NCBI GenBank assembly: GCA_002917075.1
Contig: NTMA01000017.1
Span: 254,589 to 318,588 of the forward strand
Length of the DNA stretch: 64,000 nucleotides
Direction: 5' to 3'
From: Hawksworthiomyces lignivorus
Lineage: Eukaryota > Ascomycota > Sordariomycetes > Ophiostomatales > Ophiostomataceae
The translations under genes were made by a program, and so were the position numbers. Under the pieces are notes generated by a model, which had not been told where the DNA came from, searched no databases, and worked only from the letters and a program-made list of their open reading frames with translations. Position 1 is the first letter of the stretch; each line of letters opens with the position of its first letter. Shown piece after piece: positions 11,515 to 21,345 of this stretch.

Positions 11515-12558
11515 ATGGTCAGCGAAGTATCACCAACTGGTGATGTGAAGCCACTCCACTTTAATATAGTTGCACTTGAAACTGTCTTCACAAGCCTACC
11601 ACCAATCACCATTCCAGCACCACACACCTTTTCATTGACTGCTTACGAGCGTAGCACTGTAAAGGACCTACCAGAACGTCTTCGGGATGCCGACATTGCC
11701 ATCACCACCACCGTGCCGTTGCAGGCAGACGTATTGGCACCAGATGTTACGCCGCGTTTAAAACTGATCGCGGCCGTGGCATCCGGTACTGATTCTATCG
11801 ACCTTGCTGTTTGTGCTGCCCGTGGTATCCGCGTTCTTAACAGCCCCAACTGCAACATTGGCGCCGTTGCCGAACATGCCGTGGGCCTCTATTTTACCTG
11901 CCGACGCAACATGCTGCCCTCGATGCGCACCTTGTTATCGGGAGCCTGGCCTAAACGTGGCACTCTCTTGCATACGGCATTCACAGGCGGCGAGCCTGTG
12001 CGGGGCTGCCGCACCGAGACAGCTGTCATTGTGGGCTACGGTGGCGTTGGCCGTCGGATTGTCGAGCTGCTACGGGCGCTGGGTATGACGGTTTTGGTGG
12101 CGGGACGCAAAGGCGCCGCCACTGAGAACGGGACGCCGGTTCCCGACGGCCGCATACCATTTGCAGAGGCTTTGAAAAAAGCATCCGTACTCGTGCTCTG
12201 TTGTCCACGGACGCCCGAGACGCTCAACCTTCTATCAACAGCAGAGTTTGCTGCTATGCAGCGTGACTGTATTCTGGTTAATGTGGCCCGTGGTGGAATT
12301 GTGGACGAAGAAGCACTCCTCCAGGCCCTTCAAACTGGCCAAATTGGAGGTGCAGGCGTGGATGTATTCGGCAAAGAACCAGCTAGTGCAGAGTCGAGTG
12401 TGCTGCTGCGCCCAGAGGCTCAAGAGCTCAATTTGGTTGTGACGCCGCATACAGCCTGGGTGGCAGCGGACACAACAGCAAATTACCAAGCTGTGCTGTT
12501 GGAAAATATTTCAGATTTTATCTTAGGAGCGGTGAAAGCGGACAGAATAAAATCGTAA
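11515..12558 (+). CDS. D-isomer-specific 2-hydroxyacid dehydrogenase (glyoxylate/hydroxypyruvate reductase-like)
   Basis: A single-exon frame of 347 residues, normal for the family. The NAD(P)-binding motif GYGGVGRRIVELLRALGM starts near 174. The catalytic triad is visible as Arg259 in NVARGGIVDEEAL, Glu288 in VDVFGKEP and His312 in VVTPHTAWVA. The substrate-binding loop region reads AAVASGTDSIDLAV. These enzymes reduce 2-ketoacids such as glyoxylate, hydroxypyruvate or branched ketoacids. In the cluster it may remove a ketoacid made by the neighbouring aldolase or by carbamoylase chemistry; that is inference. It is divergent from the aldolase and shares its palindromic site. Confidence 0.92.
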   Translation: MVSEVSPTGDVKPLHFNIVALETVFTSLPPITIPAPHTFSLTAYERSTVKDLPERLRDADIAITTTVPLQADVLAPDVTPRLKLIAAVASGTDSIDLAVCAARGIRVLNSPNCNIGAVAEHAVGLYFTCRRNMLPSMRTLLSGAWPKRGTLLHTAFTGGEPVRGCRTETAVIVGYGGVGRRIVELLRALGMTVLVAGRKGAATENGTPVPDGRIPFAEALKKASVLVLCCPRTPETLNLLSTAEFAAMQRDCILVNVARGGIVDEEALLQALQTGQIGGAGVDVFGKEPASAESSVLLRPEAQELNLVVTPHTAWVAADTTANYQAVLLENISDFILGAVKADRIKS

Positions 12559-12702
12559 GGTCTCTAATAGTCATATATTCCATAACATCAGTCATACTAG
12601 CCATCTGTTAAAGGCATCTCTTTATTTTGTAATATAGGTTTTTTTTCCTATTTTGTCGTTTTATTTATTTATTTTTTTTGTCTAGATTAAGGGTATTTTA
12701 TA

Positions 12703-13723
12703 CTACAGTTTCCCGCTTTGAAAGGCTGCTTGTGGCTGCAAGATCGCTGACTGGATGACCATCTCCAACGTGTCTGTCTTGGCCAAGCCGATACTCTCGT
12801 TGTCTGTTTTCTCGTATAGCGTGCTGCCTTCGGCCCAGATCCTCCGCAGCGTGAATATGCTTGCCACAGGATGCCCGCTGGCCCATGCATCTTCCTCAAT
12901 CTTCTTCAGCTCATCCATACTGGTATACGATACGGCCCATTTGGAGCCCGTCTGTCTCTCAAATTCCGCAAGCATCTCGGCCGGCGTCGCCACAAATGAA
13001 TTCACCCGGACAGCCTTGCCGTCGGACGCCTCTGGATGCTTCAATACGGCCACCAGCGCCCGTCCCACGTCAGCCACGGTGGTCATACCCACAGGGCCGT
13101 GACCATCGCAGGCCAAGATCGCTTCATGCTTGTCCACGTCAAAGTTGCCCACGCGGGGCTCAGCCGCCATATAGCCGGCAAAGAGGTCTGCGAAAGGACC
13201 AGTCACCACATAAGAGTAGGTGAGGCGCTTAACTGCATCTGATTCAAGGTAAGCCCGGACTTTGAGTTTCTTCTGGTGCGGCTTTTCAGTGGCGGAGGAT
13301 GCGTTGAAGGCTATGTCGGTCCCGTATTCTGAAGGAATGAAGCGGATGATGCTTGGGCTGCGCTCCGCCAGCGCGATCAAGTCAACTTGCTTGTCGATAG
13401 CGAAGCGGCCAACCGCAGAAACCACCGTATCGAAGTCTAAAAGTCAGCCTACTCGAGACTATCATATTAGAGAGGCACACATTCAACCTACCTTTGTATA
13501 CAGCCAAAACATCGTCGTCGTTGTAGAGATCGCCGGTCCGTATAATGGCACCACGGCTCTTGAACGACTCAATGAGGTCCTTCTTAGTCTCAGCGGTTTC
13601 TTTGGAAGTGAAGATTCCAATACACTCAAAGCTCTCCTTTGCATTCAACAGTTCGTTCAGTAACACCTTGCCAATGACACCTGTGGCACCCAACACCAAA
13701 ATCTTTTTGCTTAACGGTGCCAT
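12703..13723 (-). CDS. NmrA-like / isoflavone-reductase-like NAD(P)-binding protein
   Basis: Two exons in gene order (13492-13723 and 12703-13436) give 321 residues. The N-terminus has the dinucleotide-binding motif VLGATGVIGK. FIPSEYGTDI in the middle is characteristic of the isoflavone reductase/NmrA branch of extended short-chain dehydrogenases. The 55-bp intron joins AVYK to DFDTVVSAVG, a conserved strand of the Rossmann fold. A lysine lies two residues after the SEYG motif region, within the HQKKLKVRAYLE stretch. It may reduce an aromatic or unsaturated intermediate, or act as a redox sensor. It is divergent from the extradiol dioxygenase with about 520 bp between the starts. Confidence 0.85.
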
Positions 13724-14243
13724 TGGATTAGGCCTATTCAGTTCTGCGTCTGCTTCGGCTTTGATTGGTGTACCTTCTTTTTCTCAAGATTTTTCGATTA
13801 TCGAAATGCTCCGCTTAGCCTTTGTCTTCTACCGACCTCTCAACGAAAACGTGAAAAAGGCAAACGTATGATATTTACACCTTTCGAGCTCTAAATGGGC
13901 TCATTCGGAAGCCAACATCCCGAAGAGGAAGCCGAGAGCATAGCAAGTTGCATAGTAAACGCGTCGTGCTCACAAGCGCAAGCGGAGATGGGCGTTTAGT
14001 CGTCGTTGGCGGGGGTTAGAAAGAAAGCGCGGAAGTCCGTCTGCTGGCGCCGTGGGATGGCCGATTTACATATAACAACGGACCTTGGGGTTGTGTTGAA
14101 CTTTTTGGGACGATAAAATAGGATCAAACAGTCAAGAGATAATTTAACGACAAGAAGTTGCAAGTCTTTAAATCGTTTTGCTTCTCTTCAACGCTTCTCT
14201 TTGGCAAAAGTAAATTACATCTTCACCACAAGAATCCTTTAAA
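13724..14243. promoter_or_regulatory. Divergent promoter region, NmrA-like gene / extradiol dioxygenase
   Basis: No gene is seen. The full palindrome is absent, but a half-site in the same context (AACAACGGAC) lies at 14074-14083, and CGGAAGTCCG with a four-base spacer is at 14030-14039. Whether a zinc-cluster protein binds either is unknown. Confidence 0.4.
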
Positions 14244-15375
14244 ATGGGCAAAGTCGTTGCAGCTGTTGGCCTGTCCCACGCTCCAGGTAAGCAACCTCTG
14301 GTAGCTTTCAGCTCTACATTTCTCCTTTCAGAACGAACTCGTCTAACAAGCCGCAGGAGCCATTGGCTTTCCTGAGACGGCCAAGCCGGATGTCCGCCAG
14401 CGCACTGAAGAAGCTACCCGCGCCCTCGGCAAGACCCTCCACGACGCCAAGCCAGATGTCATTTTTGCCTTCCTGGATGACCACTTTGAGAACTTCTACC
14501 GCAACCACATGCCGACAATTGCCATCCCCGTGGCAGAGTACAACGTTGGCCCTGCCGACCAGTGGATGGAGCCGCTGCACATTACCAAGAAGACGAACTT
14601 CCCCGGCAACCCCGCCATAGCTGAGCATCTGATCAACTCACTCGTCGATCAGGGATTCGACGTCTCCCGCACAGGGCCCGTCGAGTATGGCAATAATCTC
14701 CTGATGCCTTGGGTCCTCATGGAGCCTGATCTGCCTAACGTCGCCATCATTCCCATCTTCCTCAACGTCTTCACCCCGCCTCTGATGAAGTACAACCGTG
14801 CCTACACTCTGGGTGAGGCGTGCCGCAAGGCTGCTGAGAGTCTGCCGGGCGACACCCGGGTAGCCTTTATGGCAACGGGCGGCCTCAGCCACTGGCCGCC
14901 TTACTGGAGCCCGTACCAGGCCGGCGACCCGCCGAAGGACGAGTTCCTCAAGCTGATGAAGGAGTACCAGACCGTGGGCAAGGCGGTGCTCAAGCGGGTC
15001 CCCGACCTGTTTGTCAAGTTTGACGAGTACGAAATCGAGATGGCCGCCAAGAACGAGTACCCGCTCAACAGCAAGCACCCACTAGTCAACGCCGAGTGGG
15101 ATTTCAAGTTCATCTCCAAGCTGGCCGATGGCGACAGTGCCTGGCTCCGGGCCCTCACATACGAAGAGGTCGAGGAGGAGGCAGGCCACGGCGGTCACGA
15201 AGTGCTCAACTGGGTGGCTCTGAGCGGTGCCATGGGCGGCCAGAAGGCCAAGCTGCTGCTGTACGAGCCCGTGATTGAGTGGATCTGCGGCATGACCTAT
15301 GTGGACTTCCAGGTACCACTAGATGCGCCAGCAGCAAACGGGACAAATGGAACAAATGGTGTCAACGGCCACTAA
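14244..15375 (+). CDS. LigB-type extradiol aromatic ring-opening dioxygenase
   Basis: Two exons (14244-14286 and 14357-15375) encode 353 residues. It resembles the catalytic beta subunit of protocatechuate 4,5-dioxygenase and the gallate dioxygenases. Expected iron ligands and catalytic base are present: His12 (GLSHAPG, with the intron just after the proline), His57 (FLDDHFENF) and His193 (ATGGLSHWP). The C-terminal part has GGHEVLNWVALSGAMGG and ends in a low-complexity NGTNGTNGVNG tail. The family inserts O2 next to the hydroxyls of a catechol-type ring using Fe(II). No separate LigA-like small subunit is seen nearby. The adjacent ring hydroxylase gene cluster supports a hydroxylate-then-cleave order. 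It is the strongest sign that the substrate is aromatic or heteroaromatic. Confidence 0.9.
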
Positions 15376-16006
15376 TCTCATCTATTTTTTGTGATTTTTG
15401 TCAGCCGATTTCTATGTATCTAATTATTTTCTTTGTCCATCAAACGGTGTTTGGCTCTGCTATGAAATTCATCCTTTATCTTATTTAGCTTCCCCAGTTT
15501 TTTGTAGACAGCGCTGAAAATGCTCTTTGAATCTGAAAGCTACTCTTTTGCATCTGGTGTTAGTACGGAGTAAGTCCGGCAGTTCTCATCCGGGAACGCC
15601 GCCCCCAACAGCATCTAAAAGCAACTTGCTGACCCGCTTGCCTTCTCCATCACCTAATATTATTAGCTTATCTATCATTTTTCTTACTCGACCTGATATC
15701 GTTTCCTTGTCCCCTCACCTTTCTCTGGGAGCACTGGAAGGTCTAAGAATGTGGACCAATTGGCATGCATCATTTACAAGCAAACTAGAAGAGCGCTGAT
15801 CTCCGCTCCAGACCCCCCGTCTTCCTCAACCAACACCTTCGACCCTATCTCCATTTTTTTGCCCATGTAATAGGGAGAGCCTACGTGTACAAGCATCGCA
15901 AACCCTATTCCTTTCCAAGGGTCGTGGTTCCTGTAGAAACTTGGAGATTATGTGGAAACATTGCTAGATGTAATTAGAATCAACATCACCAATTAAATAA
16001 AATGCC
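15376..16006. other. Intergenic region between dioxygenase and regulator 2
   Basis: No supported gene. The frame at 15527-15799 is without features. A CGG-N7-CCG arrangement occurs at 15566-15578, one base longer than the shared motif, so it is not listed as a site. Confidence 0.5.
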
Positions 16007-16815
16007 ATGGGCTCACAAGCGGCTCCGGTGAGCTCGCCCCTGCACAAAAGCCTCCTGACGCTCCAGCAGCTGCTGCCGACCTGCCAGCGCTGTCGCCGCC
16101 TCCGCCGCAAATGTGACACACAGCTACCTAGCTGCCGGCCCTGCCAGCGTGCAAGAGCCGAGTGCACCATCTTCGACCATGCCCTGAAGCAAACACTTCC
16201 GCGCTCATATGTGCAGTCGCTGCTGACTCGCGTGGAGCATCTCGAAGCAGTCAAGAATGGCACGGCTAATGGAGTTGCAGTCGCTAGAGCAGGTGCTGAA
16301 GCGACAAATGGGGGATCCGGCCAGTCCCTGACGAATACAGCTACTACGCCGTCCTCGGCCACGACGCTCGCCCAGGCCGTTCCAGAATCGCAAAGCAGTC
16401 CAATAACAAAAGAAGCAACACACCAGCCGGCTACAGTTGAAGATGCGCTCTTTGACTCGTCTTATGATGTTGTTGTACCTTCTGCAGCGTCAGCAGGGAA
16501 ATCACAATATTGGGGCGCCTCTTCCATCTTTGCCTTGACGGTAGAGATTTTACACCACGCAACGCACCACGGATACGTCCCTCCTTCGGAAGTCCTTGAG
16601 AGCAACGGGCCCCTGTTACCCGGTACCGACACCGATATCGAGCAGCCACTGTACACACAGACAGAGGCATCTGAAGTCGACATACGCGCCCTTTTGCAGC
16701 TGTATCTTGTGTCGGTAAACACGTTATACGGCTTTGTCGATCCTGACCAGGCCAATGCCGACCTTGAGATTTACCTTGCTGTTCGGCAACAGCGTCAACA
16801 GCAGCAACAACAGCA

Positions 16816-16855
<40 letters not shown>

Positions 16856-18202
16856 GCAACGCAATTCACTCTTAGCCCTTCCAGCTACTCTCCTTCCATG
16901 TATCTTGGGGACCACGCCCATTCCTACTTCCGCATTGCCATGATATGCGCCATTTCCTGTGCCACTCGTGCCCGCTATCGTCCCCAGCGGACCGCCGAGA
17001 GCTTGGCTTACTACGCTGACGCGGTTGCGTACGTCGAAGAGGTCACCGCGGAGGTATCGCCGGCCTCCCTGCAGGCCCTGCTTCTGCTGATCGTCTTCTG
17101 TCTGTATTTCCCTCGCAAGGGCGACGTCTGGAAGCTTCTGGACTACGCCTGCCGCCTTGCCATCGAATTAGGCTACCACACGGAAGAGGCGGAGCATGAT
17201 CCGCCCGTCCAGCCTTACGGCACGGACCCAGCAGCAGGCATGGCCTCCGCGCACAAGAGCCCAGACCAGAGGAAGAAGCTGCGCCGGTCGACGTTCTGGG
17301 GCCTCTACGCCATCGAGCGCATTGTCGGCCAGCTGTTTGGCCGGGGCAGCGACCTGCCCGAGACCATCATAACGGCCGAATACCCCAGCGCGATGGCAGC
17401 CACCACGGCCGGCATCGACCGCGCGACCCTGCAGGGCATGAGCATTGCGCACCACTACCGCCTGGTGTACCTGCGCTCGGAGATCTTTCGGTCCATGTAC
17501 CTGCCGGCGACGCCGCCGCCGGACCTGAGCCTGGGCTGGCTCAAGGACAAGTACGACACGCTGTTCTCGTGGCGGCAGGAGCTCAACGTCCCCGACGACG
17601 AGCTCGAAGGCGTCGCCACCATCACCTGCGACGTCGGCTACGACGCCACCATGTGCTTTCTATTCCAGCCGCTTCTGCTGCGCGCTCTGCGCGACACATT
17701 TTCTGCCAAAGACGCGGACATCCGCAGCAATATCGGTGCGCCTGGCACACCGTCTGACGTGTCTGGCTCTCAGAGTACGGCCAACGTGCCTCTGTTCGTC
17801 GCTGCGGACCCCTTTTACTCGTCCATCCATCTCATCCGCACCTATGAAAAGGTCATTCGCGCCCCAGAGCAGTCTGCTCTGGGGTCTTATCCTATGACAT
17901 TCATGAGCGCACACTACATCTACCTAGCGACAAGCACGCTGCTAGCGTACGCTATGCTGCGCCTCGACGGCCGGACCAAGACGCTGAAGCGCATGTGCGA
18001 CATTGAGGCGTCGTCCCTGCTGTCCGAGCCGGAGACCGAGGACCTCGACTGGGGTGCCTTTGTAGACGTCTCCAGCTCCTGTCTGATTTTGCTGGCCTGG
18101 TGCGGCGAGCGGTGGCCGGGCTTGCTGGGCATGCTGGGCGTGTACCAGCGCTTGTTTGGGCGCACAATCCGGGAATTGATTGGGAAAGGCGTTGTTCGAT
18201 AG
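16007..18202 (+). CDS. Zn2Cys6 transcription factor 2 of the cluster
   Basis: A single-exon frame of 731 residues. The zinc cluster has cysteines at 26, 29, 36, 43, 46 and 53 in the basic context CQRCRRLRRKC. A predicted coiled-coil linker follows (YVQSLLTRVEHLEAV). A long glutamine tract, coded mostly by CAG, sits around 16793-16857 (residues about 263-284). The middle-homology region has KKLRRSTFWGLYAIERIVG near 425-445. It lies downstream of the dioxygenase in the same direction and upstream of the GABA transaminase. Which genes it controls cannot be told. The glutamine tract is likely to vary between strains. Confidence 0.9.
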
Positions 18203-18543
18203 GCATGAGAAATTTCCTTTACGTAGCTAGAGAGAAAACAATGATGTACGATCTAACGAAAGCCCGAATTTTTTTGTTAATAATGTGAAATTCTTTAGTA
18301 ACTCTTGTCAATGGAAGCTTCTTCTCGGTGTTTGTCGGCGTTCGTGAAGATGGCGGAGATGACCGTCCACTCCTTGGCGAAGAGGATCCTGATGTGGAGC
18401 AGCGATGTCGCTGTCGCTGTGCAGTCATGCATGGTAAAAGTCTAGAATTTTTGTGTTTGCTCTTTGACCGATTGTTTCGTGCTTGATTTCCTTTTTTTTT
18501 CTCGGTCGAGACAAGTTTGAGCAGTCTTTAAGTAGTCATATCA
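18203..18543. other. Intergenic region upstream of GABA transaminase
   Basis: Nothing coding is seen in this 341-bp stretch. It has a T run at about 18492-18500 and no full CGG-N6-CCG palindrome. Confidence 0.5.
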
Positions 18544-20122
18544 ATGGCATCAAGAAGGATTCTCAGCTTCGCCAAGGCAACGCCTTCGGCCACCCGGCCT
18601 CTGCTGGCCTCAGCGTTCCGGCCGGCATTCCTAGACACAGTGTCGAGGACCAGATCGGCCTCCAGCTTCATTCCCGGCGAGCCATCTGCCCCGTCCATGA
18701 AGACCAGTCTGCCAGGGCCAAAATCTCAAGAGAAGATCAAGAGCCTGACCGACGTGTTTGACACCCGCAATGTCAGTCTTCTGACCGACTACAAAAAGAG
18801 CATCGGCAACTACATCGTGGATGGCGATGGCAATGTGATGCTAGATGCGTATGTTGTTTTTTTTTTGGGCAGCCCTCTTTTCCCTTTCTCAGCTAACAGT
18901 CTCATTCAGATTTGCTCAGATTGCTTCCATCCCCGTCGGCTACGCCAATCCCGCGCTTATCGAGGCGGCGAAGTCGCCCGAAATGATTGATGCCATTGTC
19001 AGCCGGCCTGCGCTCGGCAACTTCCCACCTGTGGATTGGGAGGACGTCCTGCGCAAGGGCCTCCTGCGCGCTACGCCAAAGGGTCTGGACAAGGTCTTCA
19101 CGGCGATGACGGGCTCTGACGCCAACGAGACGGCGTACAAGGCCGCCTTTATGTGGCGGAGACAGCAGGATCGCGGCGGCTACAACGTTGATTTCACCGA
19201 GGAAGAGGTTCGAACCTCTATGCTCAACCAGTCTCCCGGCGCCGCCAACCAGTACTCGATCCTGTCGTTCCGCGGCGGCTTCCACGGCCGCCTCTTTGGA
19301 TCTCTGACGACCACCCGCTCGAAGCCCATCCACAAGCTCGACATTCCCGCCTTCGACTGGCCCCAGGCGTCGTTCCCTTCGCTGCGCTATCCGCTCGAGA
19401 AGTTTGCGGCCGAGAACGCAGCAGCAGAGCAGGCCTGCCTTGACGAGGTGGAGCACTTGATCAAGACCTATCACCTGCCTCCGGTCGCCGTGGTCGTGGA
19501 GCCGATCCAGTCGGAGGGCGGCGACAACCACGCCAGCCCGGCCTTCTTCCAGGGGCTCCGCGACATCACCAAGAAGCACGGCGTGCTGTTCATTGTGGAC
19601 GAGGTGCAGACGGGCGTCGGCGCCACGGGCAAGTTCTGGGCCCACGACCACTGGAACCTGGCCACGCCGCCGGACATGGTCACGTTCAGCAAGAAGGCCC
19701 AGGCCGCCGGATTCTACTACGCCAACCCGGAGCTGCGGCCCAACAAGGCCTACCGGCAGTTCAACACGTGGATGGGTGACCCGGTGCGGGCTCTGCTCTT
19801 CCGGGCCATCTTGGACGAGATTGAGCGGCTCGACCTGGTCGAGAACACCGCCCAGACCGGCGCGCATCTCTACGCCGGGCTCGAGCGCCTGGCCCAGCGC
19901 TACCCCAGCCAGTTTGCCAACCTCCGCGGCAAGGGGCTGGGCACTTTCCTGGCGTTTGACCACCCCCGCCGGGACGACTTCCTCAAGGAGGTGAAGCGCC
20001 TGGGCGTGAACATTGGCGGCTCGGGCGAGTCCACCGTGCGGCTGCGGCCCATGCTCATTTTCGAGAAGCGCCACGCAGATATCCTGCTGGAGACGCTGGA
20101 GAAGGCTGCGTCAGCTATTTGA
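18544..20122 (+). CDS. 4-aminobutyrate (GABA) aminotransferase, mitochondrial
   Basis: Two exons (18544-18848 and 18910-20122) give 505 residues, the usual length for fungal GABA transaminases of class III. The first 40 or so residues are rich in Arg, Ser and Ala without acids (MASRRILSFAKATPSATRPL), as in a mitochondrial presequence. The 61-bp intron joins MLDA to FAQIASIPVGY. Conserved elements are GSDANETAYKAAF, SFRGGFHGRLFGS, the PLP-contacting VDEVQTGVG and the Schiff-base lysine in TFSKKAQAAGFYY. It transfers the amino group of GABA or beta-alanine to 2-oxoglutarate. It may be a general GABA-shunt gene that merely borders the cluster, or the amino-removing step for a cluster product. 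Confidence 0.93.
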
Positions 20123-21345
20123 GGAAGAACTCATGGTGTTGTTTCCGCCTCATCAAAGTTACTGCCAAGTGAAGCTTGGACTGAATTGTTGTGAATTCTA
20201 GAGTCACCCGGAAAAGAATTATCATATTTCTAAAACTTTTCAATGTTTGCCAGTAATTTCCTTTACAATTGAAATTTCGACTCTTTAAGGACCGTATTTT
20301 AGCCTCTTCGCCCTTTGTTACCTTCTCTTTTTTCCCCTTCTTGTATGTTTGTTTAGCTTTCCTTAAAGCATCTTGTAGAGGTTAAAAAGTGATCCCACTT
20401 ACACGACAGTCCCAGTAGAAAGCTTTATCATAGAAAGCTTTACCCTAGAAAGCTTTACCACTCGGATATCGCCGTTGCTTGTGGGGCAGCGGTATCGGGT
20501 GCCTACCGTGCAGAAAAAATGCCCTGAATAGAATTAAAATCGCTGTGGGACATCTGCTGTAACTGCGTCGTTGGGTACCGTTACATTTGTATGAACTGTA
20601 CATTGGAAGATAAGAAAGGTTAAATATATGAAACCATGAGATATTTCATGGTGATCCTGTCTTGACCTTGATCTCCTAATGTTCGTACAGCTATGTCTTC
20701 GTTGAACTGCAAGATACACTGGGTTGGAATCAGCCAAAAGACATCAAAAATAATCGCTGCTATTTATGCCAATTGACTGCTTGATCTTTGTCGTTTATAT
20801 CTTATTGTACCTATGTAATAATTATAAGCTAAGCTTGCCTCTGTAAATCAGGGACTAGCCGGTACTGCACACAGAAAGGTGAGGAAATCTGCATACATCA
20901 CGTAAGGAGCCAGTATCGCTACGAAGGCCGTCTTCGAACATTCTCATTCTTTCCTACGACAAGCTTATCATCACATGATACAAAAGAAAGAGTATTATTC
21001 ATATCTTTTTGCTCCCAATGCTGTCCTCAGCCAGCCAACGCACAATCGAGTCCTTGGTAGGAAGAAAATGGGGCTAGTAATAAATCGGGGTATCTCCGTG
21101 AGAGGCAAACTTTCGGACTTCTTCCGAAAAAGCCAAATAACATTAGAAAACAGCTACCGGGAATACGTACGCCAGTTACCAGCACAGTAAAGCTAAAGCA
21201 AAGAACGCCAATAACACTAGCAATATCTCAAAGTTAGACGAGACACTCACTGTAGCTGCAAAACCGAACCATCCCCGCAGTCGGATGCGTCCGACCAGTG
21301 GAACCGTGCTGCCAGGAGCTTCTCACCAAAGGTCCCTGCAACATA
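20123..21345. other. Intergenic region between convergent GABA transaminase and regulator 3
   Basis: No credible gene. The stretch is AT-rich. It contains a 15-bp triple tandem repeat at 20416-20460 and a palindrome TCGGATGCGTCCGA region near 21281-21294. Both flanking genes point inward, so these elements are not obviously promoter elements. Confidence 0.5.
20416..20460. repeat. 15-bp tandem repeat, three copies, with AAAGCTTT core
   Basis: Three adjacent units read TAGAAAGCTTTA followed by TCA, CCC or CCA. The 12-bp head is identical in all three and holds the 8-bp palindrome AAAGCTTT. It lies in the spacer between convergent genes. Function is unknown. Confidence 0.8.

Noticed and set aside
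14030..14039. CGGAAGTCCG as a fourth cluster operator
   Set aside because: The spacer is four bases, not six, so it does not match the class seen at the other three sites.
15566..15578. CGG-N7-CCG upstream of regulator 2
   Set aside because: Spacer is seven bases and the core differs; too weak to call.
18902..20074. 390-residue open frame antisense to the GABA transaminase
   Set aside because: It is produced by GC-rich third positions of the sense gene and has no domain features; the sense strand is clearly coding.
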